Assembly (NCBI GenBank): GCA_021495925.1
Contig: JAKEKT010000001.1
Coordinates: 1,116,001-1,180,000, forward strand
DNA: 64,000 nucleotides
Direction: 5' to 3'
From: Diplodia intermedia
Taxonomy: Eukaryota > Ascomycota > Dothideomycetes > Botryosphaeriales > Botryosphaeriaceae
Shown: piece by piece, positions 23,304 to 35,512 of the stretch
Numbering within the stretch: the first letter of the stretch is position 1
How the letters are laid out: every line of letters begins with the position of its first letter
The notes under the pieces: model-generated
The model's database searches: none
Seen by the model: only the letters and a program-made list of their open reading frames with translations
Told to the model about the DNA's origin: nothing
Translations under genes and position numbers: made by a program

Positions 23304-24884
23304 ATGGAGAAGCGGATCAGCCGATCGAACCTCAAGCGGCGCCCGGAATCTCCGTATCCCACAAAGCAAAGCAAACGCGGAAAGGCGGGAACCACGGAGG
23401 AATCGCTGGCTGCGGAGAAGACCAACATCAACGACCTGCCGGACGAGCTGATTGAGGAACTCTTCAAGTTCACGAACATCTGCTACCCGGGCCATCTTCC
23501 TATCGATAAGGCCAGGCAGCTGAGAAAGACGCGCACGCTCTGGAGCATATGCTTGGTCTCGAAGCGTTTTTGCCGCATTGCAGAGCCGCTGCTATACTCG
23601 TGGTACGCCGACTATGACTCGCTTACTCGCCGACAATTCCTGCGCAGAGTCTTCCAAAGCCCGGCCCATGCAGCCCGTGTGCGCGGCATGGTGGTCCGCC
23701 TCGAGGACAATATTTTTGCCGCACACTCTCACGACCGCGGAGACTTCGCCGACATCTTCGCGGCTGCAGCAGAAGTAAACGACATTCTCTCCAAGGAGAA
23801 GTGGTTGGTTGATCTGGCCCGAGGGCGCTACGAATCCGAAGCAGCCCTTCTCCTGGCCCGGACCCCGAACCTGGAGGAGCTCAAGTTTGAGATAGACAAG
23901 AGCTTCGGCACATTCTACGGATGGACGCATCGGCTTGCCAGATGGATCGTCGAGACCCCCTGCGAAGACGGTCACGTGTCACCGCTGTCGAAGCTGACGA
24001 GTCTTGTCATGGTCACGGAAGGCTACTTCCAGATGCTCGCTGTGCAGGATTTCCTGGGCATTCCTTCGCTGCGCAATCTTGAGCTTTGGACTCCGGAAGC
24101 GTCTGACGAGGACGCCTCCGACTGGCCCCACGGGATTTCGAACGTCGAGACGTTGACTCTCGGCCCTTGCGTGGTGGGCGACGAGTTTATCAAAGGGCTA
24201 ATGGCGTCCTGCAAAGCACTCAGGCGCTTCAACTATGCCATCGGCCGCAATCTGCTTAACCAACGCCAGTGGAAATGCGAAGCAATAGACATGGACCGTT
24301 TGTACGAGGCGCTGCTTCAGCATCGAGTCTCATTAGAAAGCCTGAATATCGAAGGAGACCGGAGCCAACACGTCTTGACGGGGGGGTTTCGCCTGGATTG
24401 CTTCAGCAGCCTCAAACATCTCACCGTGTCGTTTGCTTCGTTCATTGCAATGGGCGGGCCTCGGTGGGCGCCACTCGAGGCTCTGCCCGGTTCTATTGAG
24501 ACGCTGCGCTTGAACTGCTTCAAGGAGCACTGGCTCACTCTGTCCGCCTTCTTGTCGGATCTCGTCGAAAACTACCGCGAGGAATTCCCTCGCCTCCAGC
24601 GGTTGGAGCTCCTGGTGGATGACACGGCATTCCACTTTATGCACGACAAGCTGGATTTCCTCCCGAGCAGACTGATCTGGGCGGGAATCGAGCTGAGGTT
24701 GGATGAGAGACCCAGAGGGGAGAACTTTCTGTACATGCAACCGGAACAGTCGACGCCGGGGACGTGCTTGGTGATATCGACTCTTATGCCGGACGACTTG
24801 TCGAAGCCTCGCAAGGCTGATCGGGGGATTCGTAGCTGGAGGATGGCCTTCCCTGAGCGGATCGACGTGCCGGAGCAGTCGTAG
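23304..24884 (+). CDS. F-box domain protein
   Basis: Single-exon gene, 526 aa. After a basic, probably disordered N-terminus (about 1-38) comes an F-box-like motif. It begins INDLPDELIEELFKF and, after a short insert, continues WSICLVSKRFCRIAEPLLY (to about 96). F-box proteins link substrates to SCF ubiquitin ligases through Skp1. The remaining 430 residues have scattered leucine-rich stretches (for example LRNLELWTPEA, IETLRLNCF, LQRLELLVDD) suggestive of irregular LRRs that would recognise a substrate. Large, fast-diverging F-box families of this shape are common in filamentous ascomycetes. The substrate is unknown. I kept the first ATG because the basic N-terminus is plausible and no better start is visible. 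Confidence 0.82.
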   Translation: MEKRISRSNLKRRPESPYPTKQSKRGKAGTTEESLAAEKTNINDLPDELIEELFKFTNICYPGHLPIDKARQLRKTRTLWSICLVSKRFCRIAEPLLYSWYADYDSLTRRQFLRRVFQSPAHAARVRGMVVRLEDNIFAAHSHDRGDFADIFAAAAEVNDILSKEKWLVDLARGRYESEAALLLARTPNLEELKFEIDKSFGTFYGWTHRLARWIVETPCEDGHVSPLSKLTSLVMVTEGYFQMLAVQDFLGIPSLRNLELWTPEASDEDASDWPHGISNVETLTLGPCVVGDEFIKGLMASCKALRRFNYAIGRNLLNQRQWKCEAIDMDRLYEALLQHRVSLESLNIEGDRSQHVLTGGFRLDCFSSLKHLTVSFASFIAMGGPRWAPLEALPGSIETLRLNCFKEHWLTLSAFLSDLVENYREEFPRLQRLELLVDDTAFHFMHDKLDFLPSRLIWAGIELRLDERPRGENFLYMQPEQSTPGTCLVISTLMPDDLSKPRKADRGIRSWRMAFPERIDVPEQS

Positions 24885-25835
24885 ACTGAGAGTTTCGCGC
24901 AAGCAGATGATTAGGTCGAATATACATACTGAAGCTTTAGCATGGTCCCAAGCCTACCGACCGTCCTGCGGCATCTTGAAGGTGTGTGCTGACCTGCTAG
25001 CAGCATGGAACCAAGGAAATTGACGATGGCGATGCTGTTAGCGCCAACTGAGGCTGCGGCACTTTCCTCCGGATTTACGGAGTAGCGAAAGCGAGAGAGG
25101 TCTCCGTAGCCGAGCTAGGCCTGGTCGGGCATCCCGGGCTGGCGTCTCAGCATCCCCGGACTGCGGCCTGGCCCCATGAGGCAGCAGAGGCTCCGATTTC
25201 CCGACTTGGAGCGTCTCCGCACTCCACATCTCATCACCCCACCGCCATCTCCCACCCCACAAACACGGTCGTGAGCCGCGTGCCAATGCTGTGGCGCCCC
25301 GCAACACGCCGCAGATCCCGCCCGTCTTGCGCGACACGCCGGCGCACCTACCGCTTGCCGACGCCCTATTCTGCCTAAATGCCCCGGCCGACGAGAGGCC
25401 AACCAACGTCATGCCTGCCATCATGGCAACGTGACGCCGCTTCGGCACCTGCGCCGGCCTTCGGGACGTCGTCGGTGCAAGGGATCGTCGCCATGCAAAC
25501 GCCGTAAACCCGACGCTGACGCTTGTGCTTCCCTGCTACGGCCATCCGCCAGTGCTCACGGCGCTTATATTCCCCGCAAGCGCTCAAGCGATGCCAAGGT
25601 TCTGGATGCCGGCCCAGGTAGCGGCCGGCAAGAGCCTATGCGTCGGCTCATGCTCGCGCGAGTGACGTCCGCAACCTGCAGCATTCGTCCTACCATACGC
25701 CCGGTGGGCGGAGATGGTTTTCGCTATATAGTGCTCATCGGCCCTTGCCTTGTTCGGAGTCTGACTCTCCCTTTTGCTCGCGCTTCCTCGTCTGGTCCCT
25801 TTCGTGTTCGGGATACTGGAGGACAAGTCTTCATC
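24885..25835. other. intergenic, upstream of MFS transporter
   Basis: 950 bp containing the 3' UTR of the F-box gene and the promoter of the transporter. An ORF at 25431-26027 runs over the transporter start in another frame and is a shadow. Confidence 0.5.
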
Positions 25836-27856
25836 ATGGTTCAAATCGACATGTTCGGTCGCGGCTGGAAGCTGCAGCTGGCAATCACAGCCGCGTGCTC
25901 CATGGCCTTTATCTTGTTCGGTACGCTGGAGTTGAGGCCTCCCGCTTTGACCAGAGCTTTTCTGACGACTCGACAGGTTATGACCAGGGCGTGTTCAGCG
26001 GCATTGTTGGCAACGAACACTTCCTAGACGTCGTCGACCACCCGAACGATACGCTACTGGGAATCATCGTTGCTGTGTACAACCTCGGGTGTTTTACCGG
26101 ATGCATTGCCGCCTTCTGTTTTGGAGAAAAGCTGGGTCGCCGCAGGGCCATGTGGGTGGCCATGGCATGGATCATTGTGAGTTGCTTGACTCTTCCACCG
26201 CCCTCCATCTGCTAAACGCGCTCCAGGTTGGCGGCGCCCTCCAAGCATCGGCCTACTCAAGAGGGCACATGGTTGCTGCCCGCTTCATCACCGGCATTGG
26301 CACGGGCATCGAGACTTCGACGGTCCCAATGTGGGTAGACCAACTCCGTGAAGGGCCGAGCCACGACTTACAGCCTCTAGGTACCAAGCCGAACTTTCGC
26401 AGGCCCATAACCGTGGCCGTCTCGTCTGCAGTGAGCCCCTGTTCGTCGGCATCGGCATCGTCATCGGTAAGCGGAGACAGAACAATAAGCACCCGGCATT
26501 CGCTTACCCCTTCAATCAGCATACTGGTTCGACTACGGAATCAACTTCGTCGGCGGCGAAATCGCGTGGAGACTGCCCATTGCCTGCCAGGTCATTTTCG
26601 CCATCATTGTCGTCGTCCTCGTCTTCGGTCTTCCTGACTCGCCGCGTGACCTGTTCAACAAGGGCAGGCACGACGATGCCATCAAAGTGCTCTGTGACGT
26701 CTTCGATCAGGAGCCTGAGCACCCAGCCATCAAAAAAACAAAGGCAGAAATCCTACATGCTCTCGCACTCGAGGGTGAGTCTCAGAAGAGCTGGCTGCAC
26801 ATTTTTCAGCAGGACGAGGTACAGACCGGGAAACGCGTGCTGCTTGCATACGGCATGCAGTTTATGAACCAGGTCGGCGGAATCAACCTTGTTGTGTGAG
26901 TAGTTCGACGCAATGTGGCCTTTCGATCTAGACGCTGACATGAAATCAGCTACTATGTCCCTACCGTCCTGGAGGAGAATGTTGGCATGACCCGCAACAT
27001 GTCGCTGCTTCTTGGTGGAGTGTATGTCTTACTCATCCATTGGTTCCACGAACGAAGATGTACTGACAAGGTCTTCCAGTATCCAAATCATGTTCCCCCT
27101 CGGATCCATCATCCCGGCTCTGGGTGCCGATAAGCTGGGTCGCCGCCGCCCTATGATGTGGGGATCGTTCGGCTTGGGGATCTGCATGATGATGATCTCG
27201 ATCCTCCTGAGCTTCAAGAATTCCAGTATTGGGGAGCCCACCGCATCCGCGAGTGTTGCTTTCTTCTTCGTTTACATGTTCATTTTTGGCGCCAGCGTCA
27301 ACTGTATTCCTTGGGTCTACGTCCCCGGTAAGTTGCGAGGCATTGCAAGCACACGGGCACAGAAACTGACAGCCTGGCGCACAGAAATCCTGCCTTTGAG
27401 AGCGAGGGCTCGCGGTACTGCCATTGGCATCTCGTCCAATTGGCTCTGGGTAAGCCTCCAGCCCCAACTTCTGTCCTCCACGACCGAGCGTAGACTGACA
27501 ACCTGTCCTCTCAGAACTTCGTCATCGTCATGATTACACCCATCATCATCAACCGGCTGCAGTGGAAGGCGTACCTCATCTTCATGATCACCAACCTTCT
27601 CTTCGTCCCGCTCGTCTACTTCTGCTACCCGGAGACGGCGATGCTCTCGCTCGAGGAGATGGATGAGCTGTACACGACGCGCGGCGAGAGCCCGATCAAG
27701 ATCAGCAAGCGCATCCGGAAGGAGAAGATGATGGGCATGAGGAGTCTGGAGGTGGGCACGAGCTCGAACGAGGAGGTGGTCGCGCCGATCGAGAAGGGGC
27801 TTTCCGCGGACGTGCAGTCGCATCACGAGCACGCAGGGTCGAAAGAGGTTCGATGA
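25836..27856 (+). CDS. MFS sugar transporter (sugar porter family)
   Basis: Nine exons (25836-25920, 25977-26176, 26227-26330, 26381-26466, 26520-26895, 26950-27021, 27080-27327, 27385-27449, 27515-27856) join to 525 aa, standard for fungal sugar porters. Signatures restored by splicing include FGYDQGVFSGI at the end of TM1, GEKLGRRRAMW in the TM2-3 loop, TVPMYQAELSQAHNRG after TM4, LPDSPRDLFNKGR after TM6, INLVVYYVPTVLEE in TM7, ADKLGRRRPMMWG in the TM8-9 loop, WVYVPEILPLRARARG in TM10 and the C-terminal PETAMLSLEEMDELY. Twelve membrane helices are expected. The PESPR motif reads PDSPR. The tail is long and charged. It lies on the same strand as the F-box gene upstream and the GH76 gene downstream, but spacing over 900 bp argues for independent promoters. 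The sugar specificity cannot be read. Confidence 0.93.
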
Positions 27857-29139
27857 GGAGGGAAAGTGAAAGCTGTAGCTGGTGTGGGGAGGCCAACCAG
27901 TAGGCCAGCATGCTTTATCAGGCGCAATTATCTAGATGTTTAGTCCTCGTGCTCCGCATGTGGCGGCTAATCGATGGCGAAGCGCTCACCTAAACCTTGC
28001 CCCGTGACCATCGACAAACGCACTATTCTAACCCCGGCGATGCATCTGTCTGTCGACTAGACCCCAAACGGGACTTGGATGTTGTACATACCACGGTCCT
28101 TCTACACCCTTCAGGCCGGCTGCCGTCTGAGTAAGCATACAAATGTCTTCAGTGTTAAACAAAGGCGAGCCGGGCCGAGGCTTCTCGGGCTACTCCGGGA
28201 CGGCACGCCTCGGATGAGGCCGAGCAATATTAATTACAAGCTGCCGGAAATAGGTCGCTCCAGGCGTGGGAATCCCAGCCAAGGCTGGCTCTGCGAGGAC
28301 CCTCAGGCCTGTTGTTTGAAGCATCGCGCGAGTCGAGCCCGAGATGCCTCTTCTGGTGTGATGTATATTACAAGCAGGCTACCAGTCTCCACCAAGAAGG
28401 TACGTCGGCGTGGGGGCCTGTGAGCCGGAAGGCCGAACCGTCGAGAACGAGTCGACGAGAAGGCGCGGGCTGATCAGACCGCTCTTTCCTGGCCAGCAAG
28501 CCGGAGGATCGACGACGAATGGAGGAAGAGGACAGAAGGCCGCGGCTTGACACGAGCGATCAGCAGCGACCGACAGGGCGACCTTCCCTTTTTGCAGGAA
28601 GCCAAAGTGCAGCCGCAGCCTGGATTTTGTTCGCCGGGTGTTTCACAATCAGCCGTTGCGGACAGGCGGCGCTCGCGATTGGCCGGACACGGCGGTTTCA
28701 AGTTTCACACGCGCGCAGCCACCCGCCAATCGTCACCGTCCCTGCCTCGTGCCTTCTGCTGCTCTTTCTCCATGCCGGTCCGCCCATCTTGCTCGGCGGC
28801 TGCGGCCCACCCCCGCGCCCACGCTTTTGCTTCTAAAGTTAGGGTGGTGCCTGCTATTGTCCTCAAAACTCTACTTCCTTCTCTTCCTCCTCGCTCATTC
28901 CTCTTCCGCTGGATCTCGGACAATGCCAAGGAACTGACGACCTTTCCATTCACTTCACCCTTTAGCCATCTGTCTGGACCAGATAGCGCTTTCGCTTCTT
29001 CCCTTTCAACTTCTGCAAACCCGGCCTCTTTTCTTTTTGCGTGTACAATTACACCATCACCGGTCCTACTCTCAGTACAAACAACGCTCTTTCTTGGATA
29101 CCCTACCAACCAAAATAAAAAGGAAAGAAAAGCATAGAC
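27857..29139. other. intergenic, upstream of GH76 gene
   Basis: 1.28 kb. The 3' part is CT-rich and looks like the promoter and leader of the GH76 gene. The stretch 28180-28340 is rich in short GGCC/GCCTCGG inverted motifs but has no clear repeat unit. No gene recognised. Confidence 0.45.
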
Positions 29140-30735
29140 ATGATGAACAACATCATCTTGCAGCGCGCCTTGACGGCAGCAGCAGCCACGCTCGCTTTCA
29201 TTCCCTCCATCCACGCCGCCATCGCCCTCTCGGTCGACGACGATGCTTCCATCAAAGCCGGCGCCGCCGGCGTCGCCAACGGCCTCATGAAACTCTACGT
29301 CAACAACGCCACGGACACGACGCCCATCGAGGTTGGCACCTTTGCCAAGCCCATCTATTGGTGGGAGGCCGGCGCTGTGTGGGGCGGCATGGTCGACTAC
29401 TGGTCATACACGGGGGACGCCAGCTACGTCGACACCGTCACCCAGGCCCTGCTCGCGCAGAAAGGCCCCGCCAATGACTTCATGAATGTCGAGTGGGAGA
29501 AAGAGCTCGTAAGTGCCTTTGCACTTTCAGAATGAGAAAGAGAGAGCAGTTGTAATGTTTAAGAAAAATCACTGACCCCGTTCCAGGGCAACGATGATCA
29601 AGTCTTCTGGGCGCTGGCGGCCATGTCGGCGGCAGAGCAGAACTTTCCTGAGCCCAGCGCGGCGAGCACCGCCGGCGTCACCAATCCGCCGTCCGCCTGG
29701 CTCGACCTGGCCGTCAACACGTTCAACACGCAAGCCGCGCGGTGGGACATGGCAACGTGCAACGGCGGGCTGCGCTGGCAGGTGTACGCCAGCAACAACG
29801 GCTACACGTACAAGAACTCGATCTCCAACGGCGGCCTCTTCCAACTAGCGGCACGCCTACACCGCTACACGGGCAACGCGACGTACGCCGACTGGGCGAC
29901 CAAGGTGTGGGACTGGAGCGTTGGCGTTGGCGCGGTCAACGCGCAGTCGTACGACATCTACGACGGCGCGGGCGTCGACCAGAACTGCACCCAGTTCGAC
30001 AAGACGCAGTGGAGCTACAACGTCGCCATGTACCTTTACGGCGCCGCCGCCATGTACAACGGCACCGACGGCGCCGCGCCCTGGGACGCGCACACCAAGG
30101 GGCTCCTCGACAACGCCGCCCGCAACTTCTTCTCCCCGCCCGCGGGCAACGCCACCGGCGTCGCCTTCGAGGCCGCCTGCGAGGCCCTCGATACCTGCAA
30201 TACCGACCAGCTCTCCTTCAAGGCCTACCTCGCCCGCTGGCTCGCCAAGACCAGCGTCCTCGCCCCCGACGTCGACAACGGCACTGCCCTGCCGCTGCTG
30301 CGCGCATCCGCCCTCGGCGCCGCCGCCGCCTGCTCTGCCGACGGCACCAGCTGCGGCTACCGCTGGGACACCAACAGTTACGACGGCAAGGCCGGCGTCG
30401 GTCCCCAGCTGGCCGCCATGGAAGTCATGCAGGCGCTGCTCGTTGCGTCGGCACCGGCGCCGGCCACGCAGGCGGAAGGGGGAGAAAGCAGCGTGGCAGC
30501 GGCCGGAACGCCTTCGACACCGCTCCCTGTGGCTACACCGACGACGATGCTCACCTCGGTCGTGCCCTCGACGCCGACATCAACGGCCACCGCAACGAGC
30601 GCGACGACCGTAGTGGCGGCGGCGGCGGCGGAGGCGGCAGTAGCAGCGCCATCGGCCGTCAGCACGGCGGCGGTCATGGCAAGGTGGATCGCGGCTGCGG
30701 CGGCGAGGGCACAGCCTGCGGACGCCATGTTTTGA
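29140..30735 (+). CDS. dcw1: GH76 cell-wall mannosidase/transglycosidase, Dcw1/Dfg5 type
   Basis: Family 76 alpha-1,6-mannan enzyme. Dfg5/Dcw1 proteins are thought to cut GPI glycans and attach mannoproteins to wall glucan at the cell surface. Exons 29140-29508 and 29587-30735 give 505 aa. A signal peptide (about 1-25) precedes IALSVDDDASIKAGA, the usual start of the mature protein. The catalytic acid pair lies in GNDDQVFWALAAM (Asp126-Asp127), placed exactly at the start of exon 2. Other family phrases are KPIYWWEAGAVWGGMVDYW, TCNGGLRWQVY, NGGLFQLAARLHRYTGN and the terminal CGYRWDTNSYDG. Several N-glycosylation sequons occur. After residue 410 the chain becomes Ala/Thr/Ser/Val-rich and ends hydrophobic-like (AVMARWIAAAAARAQPADAMF). 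This may replace a classic GPI signal; the end is less hydrophobic than usual. Confidence 0.92.
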
Positions 30736-31729
30736 TCGTCTCGTTGACGGTGATTACTTTCTCTTGGACTCCAGATCCCCTAGGATGCGGACGCCTTTTT
30801 TAAGTTCTTTTTTCCTTTCCCAGAGCATTGGTTTCGTTCTTGCATAAAACGGCGGTAGCGACGAGGTCTCTTACTTGGAATATGACGGATAATGACTTTC
30901 TGTAAGAAACAGCGATACAGAGTATATAAATATACAGAGCAGACCATGAGAGATCATTGGAACGGAACTCCTATTTCTAGGGTTTCATTTCAATTGGTCT
31001 GGCGGAGAGAGAAGAATACCAATATATTGGAAAACATGATATAATGCAACGACTTTTCTTCCTTCTCTCCTCCGAGCAACTCCACTCGTATGTGAACTGG
31101 TTTGAAGAACAGAGAAACGAATAATAAATGATGCTACAATAACAGCGCCCGTCGCAAAGCACTGGGGGTATACAATCGCCTACTCTCTACACATCGGCGA
31201 CCGCAGAAAAGCGGAGTAGTCGATGTGGAACAGCAAGCTGAAGAACGAGAACGCCCACAAAAAGACAAAACTTGGCCACCTTCGAACTAAAGCAGAGACG
31301 GCCAGTCAGGAGACATGGACCGGACTCTGGAAGGGAAGAGAAATATTTTAGGTAAGATTGGGAAAGAGGAACCACCGAGGTAAGTAGGGGGAGGCGAAAG
31401 GCATACAAACGCTTCCGAAGAGACAATAAGACACCGAAACGCCCGATACGCCTTTCCTCTTCATGCAAGGTGTTGTAGCTGCTGCGGGTTGTTTCTTTTC
31501 TTTTCTTTCCTTTTTTTTTTTTGGAATTCCTGGGCGGAAAGATCACAAGATACTGCCTTGGGATGTTGAAATGCTAGTGGTACAGTCCGGAGCCTTGTGG
31601 AAAACAAAAAAGTCTCATAAACCCCCGTTGCTTGGCGTTCGATCGTGAGGCTTGGTACAAGGGAAAGGGTCGAGGTTGAGGCGGCGGCGAGTATTACATT
31701 ATGATGTTGTAAACGGCGATCCGTTTTCT
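30736..31729. other. convergent intergenic, GH76 / uds1
   Basis: About 1 kb, AT-richer than its surroundings, made of two 3' UTRs. A reading frame that enters from the uds1 gene by ignoring its intron runs on to 31461 and should not be counted as coding. Confidence 0.55.
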
Positions 31730-34403
31730 TTAAGCCGCCGTCATGCTTCGGTTCAGCGAGGGCTTGCCGGGCGACTTGGGAGGAGGAAGCTGCTCCTTCT
31801 TCAGATGCCTGATGATCTGCTCCAGCCTCTTGCGCTCGTCTTGTTCGGCCTGTTGGTGAAGAGATATGGTCAGCTATCAATCGTAAATGGGAGGTGGGTG
31901 ATGCTGGGCTCACCCTCAAGGCTCTTATGGCCTCCGCTCTGGATTCTCTCATCATCTTCCTGAACTCTTCGCGCATCACCTTGGTGCTGGTGGTCTCGGC
32001 CAGAACGACACCGGGCGGGGCGCCAGAAGCGCCAGGCGTGGGCACGCCAGCCGGGCTCTTGATACCGAGCCAGCGCATCTTCTCGTCGGAGAGCTGCGCG
32101 TCGAGCGCCTCGATCTTCTCGCGGAGGGTGTCGATGACGCCCTCGAGCCCTTCGCGCTCCTTTTCGCTCTCGACGTTGGCCTTGGTCATCTCCTCGAACT
32201 CGGTGATGGTGTCGCGCAGCTCCTCGCGCAGCATCCGCTCGCGCTCCGCCACGTCCTTGGCCGAGCGCGACGCCGCGGCGTGCTGTTCCGTGAGCTGCGC
32301 CACCTGCACTGTGAGCTCTGCGTTGATGCGGCCCAGCTCTTCCAGCTCGCGCTTGATCTCCGGGTTCGACGCGATGTCCGCGGCGCGCTGGGCCCGCGAG
32401 CCGTACGCGCCGTCGAGCTCCGCCTTCGCCATCGTGAGCTCCGTCTGCAGCCGCACCACCTCGCCCTCCAGCTCCCGCAGTTCCTTGTCCGTCTTGGCGA
32501 GCTCTTCGCCTTTCCGTTCGAGGTTCTGGCTAAGCTCTGCAGCCTTGGCCGCTTCGTCCTGGACCTCGGACAGAGTGGCTTCGAGCTCCGAGATGCGCTC
32601 TTCGGCGCCCTGCAGGGCGTCGGAACCGGACGAGCTGGCGTGGAGTTGGTTTCGGAGCCTGTCGATTTCGCCGCGCAGGCGCATGACCTCCTCCTCCCTC
32701 TCCGCGTCGGACTTCTCGTTCAGCTCGCGCTGCTGCTTGATCTGGCGGCGGAGGATCGACTGCTTCTCCTTCATGCCCGACGCCCTGCGGTACATGTCCT
32801 CGACGTGGTTCCGGAAACGGCTGAGCGTGAACTCTTCCGGCATGGGGTCCTCGTCGGGCGACAATTCGGCCATCTCCGCCTCGGCATCCGGATCCGACTC
32901 GAGGACCCTCCTGCGCTGCAGCTTCCGCTGGCGCTCTTCTTCATGGCCGGTGCGGATGAGTTCCCAGAGGCTCTCGCATACCTTCTCGTAGTCTGTGGCC
33001 TGCTCTTTCCAGTACGCGGTGAGTTCTGACGTATCAGCGTTGCGAGCTTGCTCGAGCTGCGAGAGAAGTTCCTGCTGTGATTGCTCGATTGCGTAAATGG
33101 CATCGTCGACATATTGGAGCTGGGTTTCGGCGTCTTCTTGAGGAGGCGGAGGGAACTCTTCGCTGTTTTCCCTCGGCGCCCTACTGACAAGTTGGAAAAG
33201 CTGGTGGTTGATGTTCTCCAGACGCTCTCCCATCCCAGGAGGCATTGAACCCTTGGAACGCATGTTGCTCTGCTCGGCTTCGATATCCCGCAGCGCCTGG
33301 TCCAGGTAGTCCAGCTTCTCCTCAACGTTGGCGGCGTGTTGGGCGGCATCTCCTCCTCCCTGACCCTTTGGGCCTGCATCGTACTCCTTGTTCGCGTCGG
33401 GATTGGCCTGGATGATCAGCTGGCGCAGCCGGTCGTTGAGATCCTCTAGGCGTTTGTCCACAGATTGTAGCGTGTCATTAGTCATAGGCGAGTCGTCATT
33501 TCCGACGGGATTCGAGCGGGCCGTCAAGGCCTTTCCATGCTTCAGTGCGTCCACCATTTTATCGAGGTTCTCCGGAGATCTGTAGAAGCTTCGGTCGTCG
33601 AAAGTATCCTTATCATCGTAGCGAACAGGGCTTCTGGCCCCCGAGTTCTCGTAGGTGAGGCTGCTTGCGGGGCTGTCCGGACGGGCCTGAGGGGCGCCAT
33701 TCGCCAAAGACTGTCTACTACGAGTGCGTTTGGTTGGCCCCTTGTGTGTCATCTGCAGGATTCCGGCCGTGTGTCTCAGCAGCTGGTTCTCGATCTGGCG
33801 GGACCTCCGCTCCATCTGCCAGAGCTCACGGGCCAGCTCGTCGCACTTCTGGGCGCTTGCGCTGTACTCGGCCTCGCTCTTCGCGGACTGGTCGGCGGCG
33901 TTGCTGCCATTGCTCGTCTGGCTCGAGCTGCGCCTGTGCCCGTCGTCTCCGCCCGAGCCGCGCCGCTTGGGGTCCAGCCGGGTGAGCGACTGGGCGGCGT
34001 CGCGCATCTTGGTCTCCAATGCCAGCTTCTGGCCCACGGCCTCCATCTTGGAGGTCAGCGTAGCCCGCTCCTTCTTCAGCGCCTCCAGCTCGTCGAACGA
34101 CAGCACCTCGTATCCCAGGCTGTCTCCGACAGCCGTCTCGACCAGCAGGTGCATGCCGACGGCATCGTTGGGGTCCAGGGCGTGCGATGCGCGGGGCTTG
34201 CCATTGCGGCTCGCGGTGTCGGCGTAGCCGTCGGCGACGGCGCTCTTGTAGTTTTCGTTCAGGATGTCGGCGGGCGGGGGAGGCAGGACGGCGGGATTGG
34301 GGCTATACACGGAGCTTCCCATGGCGGGTGAGTCAAGAGCAGGAGAGAGGCCATGCGGAGAAGGGAACCCAAACGCTAATGCCCGAGGCGGTTCTAACTC
34401 CAT
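31730..34403 (-). CDS. uds1: Uds1 (up-regulated during septation) domain coiled-coil protein
   Basis: Exons 34403-31914 and 31849-31730 give 869 aa. The N-terminal 80 residues are Pro/Ser-rich. Residues about 85-230 match the Uds1 domain as I remember it: LLVETAVGDSLGYEVLSFDE, LKKERATLTSKMEAVGQKLA, ETKMRDAAQSLTRL, then ELWQMERRSRQIENQLLRHT and AGILQMTH. Long heptad-rich stretches follow from about 300 to 830, with few prolines, predicting an extended coiled coil. The fission-yeast member is induced at septation; a septum or polarity scaffold role here is inference. The last intron has a strong GTGAGC donor and CACCAACAG acceptor. Removing it gives the natural basic end KKEQLPPPKSPGKPSLNRS and a stop at 31730, whereas unspliced reading adds about 130 implausible residues. 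Met28 (MGSSVYSPN) is an alternative start. Confidence 0.88.
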
Positions 34404-35512
34404 GGCGGTGGCAGTAAGTATCCAGGGAGCGCAGGCGGCGACAGCTCGGGGGTGGTCACTCGGTGGGCGACGCGCGGCGCAGGGTCATGGAAAGGAGTGG
34501 AATGTGGGCAGGTAGGGCAAACGAATGGATGAGCATCAAGGAAGAAAAAAGAGTCCAGAAACTCAGCGAATCGTACGCACAACAGCGCCGGTCACACGTC
34601 TAAACCATTCCACGCCAATTAAGGGGCTGCAGACAAGGTGCTGATCCGGCGCGGGTGCGCGGTTATCTCACTAGTCAGACGCGTAGCCGCCGAGATTTAC
34701 ATAAGCCCGGTAACCTCAGCGCGTCGAAACACAAAGGGGCGCGCGCGTGCTCTGGCTGGTTGGATGCCACGCTAGGCCCCGTCTGTGTTTGCATACGCGC
34801 GTTCAGGGGTTCGAGTAGCGAGATGACTGTGCGCCGTATCGCTGCTGCCGCAAGCCACACGGCGCTCATCAGCCGCAAGGCTAAAAGTGCCTGCCCCACC
34901 TCCACGGTTTGCGGGTTTGCGGACAAAGTTCAAACACTTCCGATTCACCGCCCACATGTTCTGCGAAACAAGTGCTTGACAACTGGCTTCCGACATCACG
35001 TCATGTCTTCCTACGAGCGACTGAGCAAACAAAATTTCAGGTCGCAGATGTGCTGTAGATCTGAATATCAGACATCAGCACAGTATACCTGTAGAGTGCA
35101 ATGTCTCTTGACAATCTAAAGAGACGTTTCGCATTGCCATGCGCATTCGGCTGCCTTACGCTGTCCGAGCTGAGGAATACGATTCGAGGCCAGGATATCC
35201 CATCCCTCAGACGTGGACATGATTGAGCCTCTGGTATATGTATGTGGACGGTGAGCTCCGCCGCCATCCGCTTCAGAGCCCAAGCACCGTGAACCCGTCG
35301 CAGAGGAGCTCGTTTTCTGCACTTCTTCAAGCACTTGCCCCCGTTGCGCATCATCTCCATCGTTGTTGTGCCGATTCTCCACAAGTTTCCGGAGCCCGCC
35401 AAAGAGAAGCGCCATCTCCGTCATTGTCAAAGCTTCCCGCTCGCCCCTCATGAGGAGCGCGCTTAAGCGGCGTAACTCTAGCAAGAACAACGCCTCGGGC
35501 CCCAGACAGACC
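34404..35512. promoter_or_regulatory. divergent promoter region, uds1 / NAT
   Basis: 1.1 kb between opposite starts. From 35363 the NAT frame is open upstream of the chosen start (see findings). A minus-strand ORF at 35116-35514 is antisense to this and is not supported. Confidence 0.45.

Noticed and set aside
20307..30735. Secondary-metabolite cluster around the first P450 and MFS
   Set aside because: No PKS, NRPS, terpene synthase, prenyltransferase or pathway regulator is present; neighbours are an F-box protein, MCU and a wall enzyme.
29742..30803. 353-codon plus-strand ORF in another frame of the GH76 gene
   Set aside because: Arg/Gly/His-rich shadow of GC-rich coding sequence; the GH76 frame has all family motifs.
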